Source: Leptothrix discophora
Lineage (GTDB): Bacteria > Pseudomonadota > Gammaproteobacteria > Burkholderiales > Burkholderiaceae_C
Length of the DNA stretch: 64,000 bases
Assembly (NCBI RefSeq): GCF_030705305.1
Contig: NZ_JAUZEE010000001.1
Coordinates: 620,001 to 684,000, forward strand
Reading direction: 5' to 3'
The position numbers and the translations under genes are program-made. Numbering within the stretch: position 1 is the stretch's first letter; the number at the start of each line of letters is the position of its first letter. The notes below the pieces were generated by a model, which saw nothing but the letters and a program-made list of their open reading frames with translations, was not told where the DNA came from and did no database searches. Of this stretch, positions 24,595 to 33,690 are shown piece after piece.

Positions 24595-26013
24595 TCAGGC
24601 ACCGGCCGGCGTGACCGGCTGCGCCTGCATGTCCCAGCACAGGTCAACCGCGAAGCCGTGTTTGACCTCGGGCAGGCGCAGCTCGCCTCGGTGGGCCCGC
24701 GCCACCAGCTGCGCCATCTGCAGCCCCAGGCCGGTGCCTTCGGCCTGGCCCTGGGACGGGTTGGACGTCCGATCGTCGACCGGACGCGCGGCGGTGCCGG
24801 CATCGACCGTGCGCGCCAGCGCCTGCCGCAGCCGCTCGCGCTGTTCATGGCCGATGCCGGGGCCGTCATCGGCGATGCGCAGGCAGTCCGGCGCGATCGC
24901 CTGGACCCGCACCTGGCCACCGCCGTGGCGCAAGGCGTTGTCCAGCAGGTTCAGCATCGCGGCGGCGAGCAGGTCGGCGTCCGCACGCAGCTGCAGGCCG
25001 GGCTCGATGCGCACGTCCAGACCTTCGATCGGCCAGCGCGCCAGCAGGGCGGCCAGGTCCTGCGTCTGCCAGCGCAGCTCGGCGCCGTCGACGCCATCGG
25101 CGCGGAACAGCAGCAGCAGTGCCGCCACCACGCGCTGCAGCCGGCTGCCGGCCTCGCGCACGCGGTTCAGGCGTGGCCGCAGCGACTCGGGTGCCTCGCG
25201 CAGGGCCAGCGCGAGCTGCACGTCCATACCGGCCAGCGGCGTGCGCAGCGCGTGTGCGGCATGGGCCGAGAAGACCCGCTCCTGGGCCATGCGACGGGCC
25301 AGCCGGTGACCCATCGCGTCGATCGCCTGGTGGACCGGCAGCAGCTCGGCCCGCTCGGCCGGGCCCAGGCCGGCATCGAGCCGGATCGGATCGTGTTCGG
25401 CAAGCCGGCTGCCCAGTCGCTGCAGCGGTGCCAGTTCGTGGCGCAGGCGGGTCCGGAAGGTGAACCAGGCGAGCAGGCCGACGCACAAGGTCGCCAGGGC
25501 GCCGCCCAGCACGACGTCGAGCAGCTCGCTGCGGCGTTCGATCCGCGACTGCGCCACGTAGAGCATGTAGCCCGAGCCCGGCAGCACGGCGCCGAGCACG
25601 CGCCAGCCGGGCGGGTCGGCAAAGCCGCTGACGGAGCGGGCATGCAGGGCCTGCGCCGGTGCGCCCGGCGAGCGCAGCCGCACGCGCCCGTCCGGATCGA
25701 CCAGCTGCCAGGCGTAGCGCCGGTCAACCCGGTCGAGCACGTTCGAGCCGATCACGTCGGCGTCGAGCGACTGCACCGGCAGGCTGCCGAGCATCGCCGT
25801 CATCACGTCGGACGAGGCCACCATCGCCTCGTCGAGCATCTGGTCGACCTCGCGGTGCACCACCAGCTGCATCGCCAGCGAGACCAGCACCAGCCAGACC
25901 ACCGCCCAGCCCGTCAGGAAGCGAGCGATGCGGTTGGCGATCGACGGGATGCCCGCCCGGCGGACCTCGGCGGCGTGGGCATCGGGCCGGCCGGCATCCA
26001 CGCTGGTTGGCAC
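24595..26013 (-). CDS. Sensor histidine kinase, PmrB/QseC-like
   Basis: A 472-residue membrane kinase. One helix at about 33-52 (TGWAVVWLVLVSLAMQLVV) and another at about 165-187 flank a periplasmic domain. The HAMP-like linker leads to the H-box FSAHAAHALRTPLAG with His254, then NLLDNALRHG (N box), ADDGPGIG and GTGLGLQMAQ (G boxes). No ATG fits; a GTG at 26013 begins two bases after the response-regulator stop. The divergent neighbour is eptA, so PmrB-like sensing of envelope damage or metal is likely but unproven. Confidence 0.88.
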   Translation of the reverse strand: MPTSVDAGRPDAHAAEVRRAGIPSIANRIARFLTGWAVVWLVLVSLAMQLVVHREVDQMLDEAMVASSDVMTAMLGSLPVQSLDADVIGSNVLDRVDRRYAWQLVDPDGRVRLRSPGAPAQALHARSVSGFADPPGWRVLGAVLPGSGYMLYVAQSRIERRSELLDVVLGGALATLCVGLLAWFTFRTRLRHELAPLQRLGSRLAEHDPIRLDAGLGPAERAELLPVHQAIDAMGHRLARRMAQERVFSAHAAHALRTPLAGMDVQLALALREAPESLRPRLNRVREAGSRLQRVVAALLLLFRADGVDGAELRWQTQDLAALLARWPIEGLDVRIEPGLQLRADADLLAAAMLNLLDNALRHGGGQVRVQAIAPDCLRIADDGPGIGHEQRERLRQALARTVDAGTAARPVDDRTSNPSQGQAEGTGLGLQMAQLVARAHRGELRLPEVKHGFAVDLCWDMQAQPVTPAGA

Positions 26014-26015
26014 CC

Positions 26016-26675
26016 TCAAGGCGCTTCCATCCGGTAGCCCATGCCGCGCACGGTGTCGATCAGGTGGCGACCGAGCTTGCGGCGCAGGTTGGAGATGTGG
26101 ACCTCCACCACGTTGCTGGCGACGTCCGAGTCCATGCCCAGCACGAGGCGGTCCAGGTCGGACTTGGCGACGATGCGTCCGGCCCTCAGTGCCAGCGCCT
26201 CCAGCACGGTCCATTCGCGGGCGGTCAGCTCGGCCCGCTCACCAGCCCGCCAGACCGCCCGTGCATGCAGGTCCAGTTCGACCTCGCCGAAGGTCAGGCG
26301 CGATTGCGGCGCCGCCGCGCTGCGCCTGGCCACCACCCGCAGCCGGGCGGCGAGTTCCTCCGGGGCGAAGGGCTTGACCAGGTAGTCGTCGGCGCCCTGG
26401 TCTAGTCCATGGATGCGGTCGTCGAGGCTGTCGCGTGCGGTCAGGACCAGGGCGGGCGTGTGGTCGCCATGCGAGCGCAGCGCCCGCAGCCAGGCCAGGC
26501 CCGAACCGTCGGGCAGCTGCCAGTCGATCAGCAGGCCGTCGTAGGGCTCGCCGCGGGTGCCTTCGGCCTGCGACAGGCGGGTGCACCAGTCGACCACATG
26601 GCCTTCGCTGCGCAGGAAGTCGCGCAAGCCCTCACCCAGGATCAGGTCATCTTCGATCAGCAGCAGTCTCATCAT
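26016..26675 (-). CDS. OmpR-family response regulator, PmrA/QseB-like
   Basis: A 219-residue two-domain regulator. The receiver has the acidic pair in LLLIEDDL, phosphoacceptor Asp51 in LLIDWQLPDG, TARDS and VKPFAPEEL. The C-terminal winged helix carries LTAREWTVLEALALRAGRIV and SNVVEVHISNLRRKLG with RGMGYRME at the end. Start at 26675 or 26672 (double ATG). Paired with the kinase downstream and divergent from eptA. Confidence 0.9.
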   Translation of the reverse strand: MMRLLLIEDDLILGEGLRDFLRSEGHVVDWCTRLSQAEGTRGEPYDGLLIDWQLPDGSGLAWLRALRSHGDHTPALVLTARDSLDDRIHGLDQGADDYLVKPFAPEELAARLRVVARRSAAAPQSRLTFGEVELDLHARAVWRAGERAELTAREWTVLEALALRAGRIVAKSDLDRLVLGMDSDVASNVVEVHISNLRRKLGRHLIDTVRGMGYRMEAP

Positions 26676-26820
26676 CGTGTCGCTTGGGTAGCCGCTGGCA
26701 CGGGACGCTCGTCGAGGTCCGACACAGGGCATTTCAGGGGAGCAGAACGGTAACACCGCCGATCGCGACGCAAATCCGGGCGATGCACGGCCGACACGTG
26801 GGCAAGCCCGTAAACCCCCG

Positions 26821-28656
26821 ATGCTCCAACTCCCTCATGCCGCGCTAACAGAGATCGGGTCCAATTCAGACCCTCTTCAGATGCACCCCCTGCAACCGCG
26901 CCCGATGCTGACCGACCTCCTGCGACGCCCCCTGAGCCTGCTGGCCAAACTCCTGCCCCAGACCTTGCGTCGCCGAACCTTCGGAGGCCTGTCCGAGCCC
27001 GATCCCGATGGTGGCCTGCAGATCCGGCTGACCGTCGAGCAGCTGGTGCTGGTGGCCAGCCTGTTCTTCGCGCTGAGCGCCAACCGGCTCTTCCTCGGCG
27101 CGGCGCTGCAAGGCCGTGAGGCGTCCAGCGCGTCGACCTGGGGCTTTGCGGTGGCGATCCTCGTCGCGCTGGTCGCCGTCCATGCGCTGCTGGTCGGCCT
27201 GGTCGCCAACCGCTGGACCGTCAAGCCGCTGCTGGCCGTGCTGATCGTGGGCACGGCCTTCGCCAGCCATTTCATGCAGACCTTCCACGTCTACCTCGAC
27301 CCGTCGATGCTGCGCAACGTGATGCGCACCGACGTCGGCGAGGCCCGCGAGCTGCTGTCGCTGGCGATGCTGGTGCACCTGCTGATCCATGCCGTGCTGC
27401 CCCTGCTGGTGCTGTCGCGGGTGCGCATCGTCACGCGCCCGAGCTGGCTGCGTTCGACGCTGGTCCGCCTGGGCATGCTGCTGCTGACGCTGGGCGTGCT
27501 GGTTGGCGCCATCCTCGCCATCTTCCAGCCCTTCTCCTCGCTGATGCGCAACCAGAAGGAAATGCGCTTCCTGATCACCCCGGCCAACTACCTGTGGTCG
27601 ATCGGCAGCGTGGTGGCGCAGGACCTGCGCGGCGCCCGCAAGCCGCGCGCGGTGATCGGCGAGGACGCGAAGCCAGGACCCGGCTGGGCCAGCCAGACCC
27701 GTCCGCGCCTGCTGGTGCTGGTGGTCGGCGAGACCGCCCGCGCGGCCAACTGGGGCCTCAACGGCTATGCCCGCCAGACGACGCCCGAGCTGGCGAAGCT
27801 GCCGGTCATCAACTTCCCGGACGTCACCAGCTGCGGCACCAACACCGAGGTCTCGCTACCCTGCATGTTCGCGCCGGTCGGTCGGCGCGACTACGACGAG
27901 GACCGCATCCGCGGCAGCCAGTCGCTGCTGCACGTGCTGTCGCGGGCCGGCGTGGGCGTGCTGTGGCGCGACAACCAGTCCGGCTGCAAGGGCGTCTGCG
28001 AAGGACTGCCCAGCGAGGAGGTCGCTGCCCGTCCGGTGGCCGGCCTGTGCGAGGGCGGACGCTGCTTCGACGAGGCCCTGCTCGACGGGTTCGATGCCCG
28101 CCTCGACCGCATCGCGGCCGGCGCCGGTCGCGAGCTGCTGGTGTTGCACCAGCTCGGCAACCACGGTCCGTCCTACTTCCGCCGCTACCCGCCGGCCTTC
28201 GACCGCTTCCAGCCGGCCTGCCAGAGCGACGACCTGCAGAAGTGCAGCCCCCAGGAGATCGTCAACGCCTACGACAACGCCCTGCTCTACACCGATCACG
28301 TCGTCGCCACGCTGATCGGCAAGCTGCAGGCACGCGCCGACCGGATCGATGCGGCGGTGCTCTACGTGTCCGACCACGGCGAATCGCTGGGCGAGAACAA
28401 CCTCTTCCTGCACGGCCTGCCCTACTCGATCGCGCCGGACCTGCAGAAGAAGGTGCCGATGGTGATGTGGCTCTCCGACGGTCTCCAGCGCTCGACCGGG
28501 CTGGACCTGGCCTGCGCCAAGGCGGTGGCCGCCAGGCCGGTCCGCCACGATCACCTGTTCCACACCGTGCTGGGCCTGTTCGACGTGCAGACGACGCTGC
28601 ATGAACGCGAATGGGACCTGCTGGCCGCCTGCATGCCGCCGGCGGGCAAGCCATGA
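26821..28656 (+). CDS. eptA: Phosphoethanolamine transferase (lipid A)
   Basis: Inner-membrane enzyme that adds phosphoethanolamine to lipid A phosphates and reduces binding of cationic peptides such as polymyxin. It has five N-terminal membrane helices (about residues 72-260), then a periplasmic sulfatase-fold domain. The catalytic threonine is Thr342 in SCGTNTEVSLPCMF, after GETARAANWGLNGYARQTTP; YVSDHGESLGENNLFLHG gives metal ligands. Cysteines in CKGVCEGL, CEGGRC and CQSDDLQKC suggest the usual disulfides. Starts at 26821, 26881 and 26905 are all in frame without a clear ribosome binding site. Its stop overlaps the PAP2 start. Confidence 0.92.
   Translation: MLQLPHAALTEIGSNSDPLQMHPLQPRPMLTDLLRRPLSLLAKLLPQTLRRRTFGGLSEPDPDGGLQIRLTVEQLVLVASLFFALSANRLFLGAALQGREASSASTWGFAVAILVALVAVHALLVGLVANRWTVKPLLAVLIVGTAFASHFMQTFHVYLDPSMLRNVMRTDVGEARELLSLAMLVHLLIHAVLPLLVLSRVRIVTRPSWLRSTLVRLGMLLLTLGVLVGAILAIFQPFSSLMRNQKEMRFLITPANYLWSIGSVVAQDLRGARKPRAVIGEDAKPGPGWASQTRPRLLVLVVGETARAANWGLNGYARQTTPELAKLPVINFPDVTSCGTNTEVSLPCMFAPVGRRDYDEDRIRGSQSLLHVLSRAGVGVLWRDNQSGCKGVCEGLPSEEVAARPVAGLCEGGRCFDEALLDGFDARLDRIAAGAGRELLVLHQLGNHGPSYFRRYPPAFDRFQPACQSDDLQKCSPQEIVNAYDNALLYTDHVVATLIGKLQARADRIDAAVLYVSDHGESLGENNLFLHGLPYSIAPDLQKKVPMVMWLSDGLQRSTGLDLACAKAVAARPVRHDHLFHTVLGLFDVQTTLHEREWDLLAACMPPAGKP
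26864..26880 (+). promoter_or_regulatory. PmrA-box-like direct repeat near eptA start
   Basis: ATTCAG and CTTCAG are hexamers separated by ACCCT, an arrangement of hexamer-N5-hexamer like the PmrA box (YTTAAK-N5-YTTAAK in enterics), with a C in place of the central A. It sits immediately before the ATG at 26881, so it would fit best if translation starts at 26905 or if the element overlaps a short leader. Only two half-sites and no strong -10 are visible. Confidence 0.3.
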
Positions 28657-29348
28657 CGACAGCCACCCTGCCTCGCGACGTCGCGCGCCGCGACCTGGTC
28701 AGCACCGCCGTCGCGGCCCTGCTGCTGCTGGCCTGGGACCTGTCCGGTCTGGACCTGCGCGTGGCCAGCTTCTTTGGCGATGCCAGCGGCTTCCCCCTGC
28801 GCGACGCCTGGTGGACCCGCGGCCTGCTGCACGAAGGCGGTCGGTCCCTGGCCATGCTCGTGCTGCTGCTGATGGTGGTCGACGCGGTCCGGCCGACGCT
28901 GCACCGCCCGCCCGCCGGCCCGACCCGCGCACGACGCTGGCGCTGGATCGGCGCAACCCTGGCCTGCCTGGTGATCGTGCCGGGCATCAAGCGGATCAGC
29001 CCGACCAGCTGCCCCTGGGACCTGAGCGTCTTCGGTGGCGTGGCCCAGCACATCTCGCACTGGCGGTTCGGCCTGGCCGATGGCGGCGGCGGGCACTGCT
29101 TCCCGTCCGGCCATGCGGTGGCGGCCTTCGCCTTCCTGAGCCTGCATTTCCTGTGGCGCGAACACCAGCCGGCGCTGGCACGGCGGCTGCTGCTGGCGGT
29201 GCTGGTGGCCGGTACGCTGTTCGGCTTCGGCCAGCTGGCGCGCGGCGCCCACTTCCCGAGCCACACGCTGTGGTCGGCCTGGCTGTGCTGGACCACCTGC
29301 GTGATCTGGGCGGCCGTGCTGCGGTGGCTTGACGGCCGGCGGCCTTGA
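28653..29348 (+). CDS. PAP2 family membrane phosphatase
   Basis: A 231-residue multi-pass phosphatase starting MTTATLPRD. The three PAP2 motifs are present: KRISPTSCPWDL with GVAQHISHW, CFPSGHAVAAFAFL (PSGH), and LARGAHFPSHTLWSAWLCW (Arg and His). Five to six membrane helices are seen. Its ATG overlaps the eptA stop (ATGA), so it is translationally coupled. In this context it may be a lipid A or other envelope-lipid phosphatase (LpxE-like role); undecaprenyl or phosphatidylglycerol phosphate are alternatives. Confidence 0.88.
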   Translation: MTTATLPRDVARRDLVSTAVAALLLLAWDLSGLDLRVASFFGDASGFPLRDAWWTRGLLHEGGRSLAMLVLLLMVVDAVRPTLHRPPAGPTRARRWRWIGATLACLVIVPGIKRISPTSCPWDLSVFGGVAQHISHWRFGLADGGGGHCFPSGHAVAAFAFLSLHFLWREHQPALARRLLLAVLVAGTLFGFGQLARGAHFPSHTLWSAWLCWTTCVIWAAVLRWLDGRRP

Positions 29349-29361
29349 TCGCCGGATGAAC

Positions 29362-29384
29362 CGGCTCGCCCACACGGCGAGCCG
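29362..29384. terminator. Bidirectional hairpin between convergent genes
   Basis: CGGCTCGCC (29362-29370) and GGCGAGCCG (29376-29384) form a perfect 9-base stem with loop CACAC in the 45-base gap between the convergent PAP2 and alcohol dehydrogenase genes. No U tract follows on either strand. Confidence 0.5.
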
Positions 29385-29393
29385 TCCGCCGTC

Positions 29394-30533
29394 TCAGCGC
29401 GACGCGGCCAGCATCGCCCGGTAGTCGGCCTCGCTCGCCAGCCGCGGGTTGGTGGCATGGCAGTGGTCCTTCATCGCGCCGGCGATGACCCGCTCGTCCA
29501 GCTCCGGCCCGACCCCCAGATCGGACAGCCCCGACGGCAGGCCCAGGCGGCGGTTCATCGCCACGATCGCGTCGGCCGGGTGCTCGCCGCCGGCCAGGCC
29601 CATGGCCTGAGCCAGCCGGGCGATGCGGCCGTCGCGCCGCACGCTGTCGGCGTCGGCGTTGAAGCGGATCACCGCCGGCAGGAAGACCGCGTTCAAGGTG
29701 CCGTGGTGCAGCCGCGGGTCGACCCCGCCCAGGCTGTGGCTGAGCGAATGCACGCAGCCCAGGCCCTTCTGGAAGGCCATCGCGCCGTGCATGGACGCGC
29801 ACATCATGTCCAGCCGCGCGTCGCGGTCGCTGCCGTCGCGGGTGGCGCGTTCGATCGCGGCCCAGCCGCGTCGCAGGCCCTCGATCGCGATGCCGTCGGC
29901 CGGCGGGTTGAAGGCGGCCGACAGGAAGGTCTCGATGCAGTGCGCGATCGCGTCCATGCCGGTCGCGGCAGTCAGGCGCGGCGGCAGGCCCAATGTCAGC
30001 AACGGGTCGCAGATGGCGGCCTTGGGCAGCAGGTGCCAGCTGTGGAAGCCGAGCTTGCGGCCGTCGTCCACGATCAGGATGGCGCCGCGCGCCACCTCGC
30101 TGCCGGTGCCGGCCGTCGTCGGCACGGCGATCAGCGGCAGCACCCGATCGCCGATGCGCGGCGAACCGCCCTCGATGGTCGCGTAGTGGCGCAGCGGACC
30201 GTCGTGGGTCGCGGCGATCGCCACGCCCTTGGCCAGGTCGATGGCCGAACCGCCGCCGACCGCGATCAGGCCATCGGCCCGGTGCGCGCGCAAGGCCTCG
30301 ACCGCCTCGCGCACGGCGGCTTCGGTCGGGTTGGACGGCGTGCCGTCGTAGACCGGCGTGGCTGCACCCTCGGGCAGCGTGGCCAGCACGGCGTCGAGCA
30401 CGCCAGCTGCGCGCACGCCCCGGTCGGTCACGACCAGCGGGCGAGACATGCCCACGCGGGCGGCGTGGGCCGGCAACGTGGCCACGGCCTCATGGCCCAG
30501 CTCGATCTGGGTCAGGTAGAAGATCGCGCTCAT
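29394..30533 (-). CDS. Iron-containing alcohol dehydrogenase
   Basis: A 379-residue group III alcohol dehydrogenase. The NAD(P) loop is AVGGGSAIDLAKGVA; PTTAGTGSEVARGAIL is the family block. Metal-binding residues are in TGMDAIAHCIE (Asp, His), HSLSHSLGG and DPRLHHGTLN. The start at 30533 (MSAIFYLTQ) has GGAGG 11 bases upstream; in-frame ATGs at 30551 and 30542 are less likely. The substrate is unknown; 1,2-propanediol, butanol or 4-hydroxybutyrate types all share this fold. It follows tex on the same strand. Confidence 0.9.
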   Translation of the reverse strand: MSAIFYLTQIELGHEAVATLPAHAARVGMSRPLVVTDRGVRAAGVLDAVLATLPEGAATPVYDGTPSNPTEAAVREAVEALRAHRADGLIAVGGGSAIDLAKGVAIAATHDGPLRHYATIEGGSPRIGDRVLPLIAVPTTAGTGSEVARGAILIVDDGRKLGFHSWHLLPKAAICDPLLTLGLPPRLTAATGMDAIAHCIETFLSAAFNPPADGIAIEGLRRGWAAIERATRDGSDRDARLDMMCASMHGAMAFQKGLGCVHSLSHSLGGVDPRLHHGTLNAVFLPAVIRFNADADSVRRDGRIARLAQAMGLAGGEHPADAIVAMNRRLGLPSGLSDLGVGPELDERVIAGAMKDHCHATNPRLASEADYRAMLAASR

Positions 30534-30595
30534 CGGGTGCATCGCCTCCATCGGTGGATGGCGACGATGCTAGCGAGCGCGACCGCCCAGCTCGA

Positions 30596-32968
30596 TCAGC
30601 GCTTGCCCTGCAGCTTGGCGAAGGCCGCCGCCATCGCGTTGCCGGCCGCCGGTTGGGCGGCGCCACCACCGCGCGAAGGCTGCCCGTACCGCTCGCCTCG
30701 GGCGGCCGGCTTGAAGGCGTTGTCGGCCTGCCGGGCGCCCTTGGACGGCGCGGGCGCATCGAGCTTCATCGTCAGCGCGATGCGCTTGCGGGCCAGGTCG
30801 ACCTCGATGACGCGGACCTTCACGATGTCGCCGGTCTTGACGATCTCGCGGGCATCGTTGACGAACTTGTGGCTCAGCTGGCTGACGTGGACCAGGCCGT
30901 CCTGGTGCACGCCCAGGTCGACGAAGGCGCCGAACTGGGCCACGTTGCTGACGGTGCCTTCGAGCACCATGCCCTCGGTGAGGTCCTTGATGTCCTCGAC
31001 GCCCTCGTTGAAGCGCGCCACCTTGAAGTCCGGGCGCGGATCACGGCCCGGCTTCTCCAGCTCGGCCAGGATGTCCTTGACCGTGATGGCGCCGAAGCGC
31101 TCGTCGGCAAAGGCCTCTGGCTTGAGCTTGCGGATCACGTCGGTGTTGCCGATCAGGTCCTGCACCGGCCGGCCGACCGAGGCGACGATCTTCTCGACCA
31201 CTGGGTAGGTCTCCGGGTGCACGCCCGACAGGTCCAGCGGGTTGTCGCCGCCACGGATGCGCAGGAAGCCGGCCGCCTGCTCGAAGGTCTTCGGGCCGAG
31301 GCCGGCGACGTCCAGCAGCTGGCGGCGGTTGCGGAAGGCGCCGTTCGCGTCGCGCCAGCGCACCACGCTGGCGGCCACCGCCGCGCTCAGGCCGGACACG
31401 CGCGACAGCAGCGGGGCGGACGCGGTGTTCAGGTCGACGCCGACCGAGTTCACGCAGTCCTCGACCACCGCGACCAGCGTGCGCGCCAGCTCGCCCTGGT
31501 TGACGTCGTGCTGGTACTGGCCCACGCCGATGCTCTTCGGGTCGATCTTGACCAGCTCGGCCAGCGGATCCTGCAGCCGGCGGGCGATCGAAACCGCGCC
31601 GCGCAGGCTGACGTCCAGCTCGGGCAGTTCCTTGCTCGCGAACTCGCTGGCCGAGTAGACCGAGGCGCCGGCCTCGCTGACCACGACCTTGTCGATCAGC
31701 GCGTCCGGCGCGATCGCCTTGAGCTGCTTGATCAGGTCGCCGGCCAGCCTGTCGGTCTCGCGGCTGGCGGTGCCGTTGCCGATGGCGATCAGGTTGACGC
31801 CGTGGGTGGCGCACAACCGCGCCAGCACGTGCAGCGAGCCGTCCCAGTCACGGCGCGGCTCGTGCGGGTAGACCGTGGCGGTGTCCAGCACCTTGCCGGT
31901 GTCGCTGACCACCGCGACCTTCACGCCGGTGCGGATGCCTGGGTCCAGCCCCATCACCACGCGCTTGCCGGCCGGTGCGGCCAGCAGCAGGTCGCGCAGG
32001 TTCTCGCCGAAAACCTTGATCGCGACCGTCTCGGCGTCCTCGCGCAGGCGAGTGAACAGGTCGCGCTCCAGGCTCAGCGAGAGCTTGACCTTCCAGGTCC
32101 AGGCGATGGTCTTGCGGATCAGGTCGTCGGCCGGCCGCTTGGCGTGGCTCCAGCCCAGGTGGATGGCGATCTTGCCCTCGGCCAGGCTGGGCGTGCCGGG
32201 CACGGCCTCCTCGTCCAGCGCCAGGCGGGCGTCGAGGATCTCCAGCGTGCGGCCGCGGAAGACCGCCAGCGCGCGGTGCGACGGCACCTTGTGGATGGGC
32301 TCGTCGTAGTCGAAGTAGTCGCGGAACTTGGCATGGTCGGGGTTGTTCTCGTCCTTGCCGTCGGCCAGCTTCGACTTGAACAGGCCCTCCTCCCACAGCC
32401 ACTCGCGCAGCTGCCGAACCAGCACCGCATCCTCGGCCCAGCGTTCGCTGAGGATGTCGCGCACGCCGTCGAGCACCGCCAGCGCGTCGGCGAAGCCGGC
32501 GGTGGTCAGTGCCTCCTGGCCGCCCTCGTAGGCCGCGATGAAGGCCTGCGCCTCGGTGCGCGGGTCCAGCGTCGGGTCGGCGAACAGCCGGTCGGCCAGC
32601 GGCTCGATGCCGGCCTCGCGGGCGATCATTCCCTTGGTGCGGCGCTTCTGCTTGTAGGGCAGGTAGAGGTCTTCCAGCTCCTGCTTGGTCGGCGCGGCCA
32701 GCACGGCGGCACGCAGCTCGGGCGTCAACTTGCCCTGCTCCTCGATGCTCTTGAGGATGGCCGCGCGACGCGCCTCCAGCTCTCGCAGGTAGGCCAGGCG
32801 GGCTTCCAGGTCGCGCAACTGGGTGTCGTCGAGGCCATCGGTGGCCTCCTTGCGGTAGCGGGCGATGAAGGGAACGGTGGCACCACCGTCAAGCAGCGTG
32901 ACCGCCGCCTGGACCTGCGCCGGCCGAACCTGGAGTTCGGCGGCCAACTGCAAAAGGATCTGTTCCAA
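30596..32968 (-). CDS. tex: Tex/YhgF transcription accessory protein
   Basis: A 790-residue nucleic-acid binding protein. Domains in order: helical N-terminal region beginning [13 protein letters not shown], YqgF/RNase H-like fold with [18 protein letters not shown], helix-hairpin-helix ([33 protein letters not shown]), and a C-terminal S1 RNA-binding domain ([34 protein letters not shown]). The start is a TTG at 32968; the open frame continues further but the residues after TTG match the family N-terminus and AAGGGG lies about 12 bases before. Length matches Pseudomonas Tex (about 785). Confidence 0.95.
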   Translation of the reverse strand: MEQILLQLAAELQVRPAQVQAAVTLLDGGATVPFIARYRKEATDGLDDTQLRDLEARLAYLRELEARRAAILKSIEEQGKLTPELRAAVLAAPTKQELEDLYLPYKQKRRTKGMIAREAGIEPLADRLFADPTLDPRTEAQAFIAAYEGGQEALTTAGFADALAVLDGVRDILSERWAEDAVLVRQLREWLWEEGLFKSKLADGKDENNPDHAKFRDYFDYDEPIHKVPSHRALAVFRGRTLEILDARLALDEEAVPGTPSLAEGKIAIHLGWSHAKRPADDLIRKTIAWTWKVKLSLSLERDLFTRLREDAETVAIKVFGENLRDLLLAAPAGKRVVMGLDPGIRTGVKVAVVSDTGKVLDTATVYPHEPRRDWDGSLHVLARLCATHGVNLIAIGNGTASRETDRLAGDLIKQLKAIAPDALIDKVVVSEAGASVYSASEFASKELPELDVSLRGAVSIARRLQDPLAELVKIDPKSIGVGQYQHDVNQGELARTLVAVVEDCVNSVGVDLNTASAPLLSRVSGLSAAVAASVVRWRDANGAFRNRRQLLDVAGLGPKTFEQAAGFLRIRGGDNPLDLSGVHPETYPVVEKIVASVGRPVQDLIGNTDVIRKLKPEAFADERFGAITVKDILAELEKPGRDPRPDFKVARFNEGVEDIKDLTEGMVLEGTVSNVAQFGAFVDLGVHQDGLVHVSQLSHKFVNDAREIVKTGDIVKVRVIEVDLARKRIALTMKLDAPAPSKGARQADNAFKPAARGERYGQPSRGGGAAQPAAGNAMAAAFAKLQGKR

Positions 32969-33146
32969 GACGTCTCGGAGCCCCTTGCGGAGCCTGGGAA
33001 AACAGGGAGCGCGGGAGTGTGCCACAGGGGTTTCGGGCGCCAGCCGTGACCTTGCGCACACCGTCCTGTCGCATCGGGCGGACATGGGCGGGTTCTTCAG
33101 GAAGCCCGAAAAGTCCGCGTCCACCGGCTCTGGAAAATCCGCAGCC

Positions 33147-33569
33147 ATGCAACTCACATCCACCCGGCGCCGCGTCATCGGCTGGATCGGCATCGCGCTG
33201 ATCCTGCTGAACGTGCTCGCCCCGACCCTGGCGCACGCCGTGCGCGGGCCGGGGGTGCCGGGCGTGGTGCCGGCGTGGTGCGCGATGGGTGTCGTGCAGG
33301 CGGGTGTCGTGCAGGCTGATGTCCTGCAGGTGGGCCCCGATGTCGGCGCCGACGATCCCGCCTCGGACCCGTCGGCCGAGCTGGTCTCGTCCAGCCTGGC
33401 CTGTCCCTTCTGTGCCAGCGCCCCCGCCGCGCTGGCCCTGCCGGCCCAGCCGCCGGCCGCCCTGCCGCAGCAGGCGGCCACGGCGGCACCGCGCACGGCC
33501 GAAGCGCCGCTGCCCGCCGAGGCGCCGGCCTCGCACGCGATCCAGGCCCGGGCCCCGCCGCGCGGCTGA
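33147..33569 (+). CDS. DUF2946-like exported Cys protein
   Basis: A 140-residue protein with an N-terminal signal or membrane helix ([23 protein letters not shown]) then a short cysteine-containing part (WCAMG and LACPFCA, about 60 residues apart) and an Ala/Pro-rich tail. The layout resembles DUF2946 proteins, which in my memory occur next to copper-related receptors and chaperones. It is the first plus-strand gene after the divergent tex and precedes mbnP by about 120 bases. Function unknown; a metal-handling role is suggested by the neighbours and the CPFC motif. Confidence 0.65.
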   Translation: MQLTSTRRRVIGWIGIALILLNVLAPTLAHAVRGPGVPGVVPAWCAMGVVQAGVVQADVLQVGPDVGADDPASDPSAELVSSSLACPFCASAPAALALPAQPPAALPQQAATAAPRTAEAPLPAEAPASHAIQARAPPRG

Positions 33570-33690
33570 TTGCCTGTCCTCGCCGCCCGTCTTCCTGACC
33601 GGCCCCCCCCGATCCGACCGCCCTGATACGACCGCCCCGATGCCGGGCGGCGTGCTCGCGCGCGCCCTGAACACCTTGCCTGCTTTCACC

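Noticed and set aside
22552-26037. 1161-codon plus-strand open frame
   Set aside because: Runs antisense through three real genes (esterase, patatin, kinase) with low-complexity composition.
29993-33049. 1018-codon plus-strand open frame
   Set aside because: Antisense to tex and part of the dehydrogenase gene; no recognisable domain.
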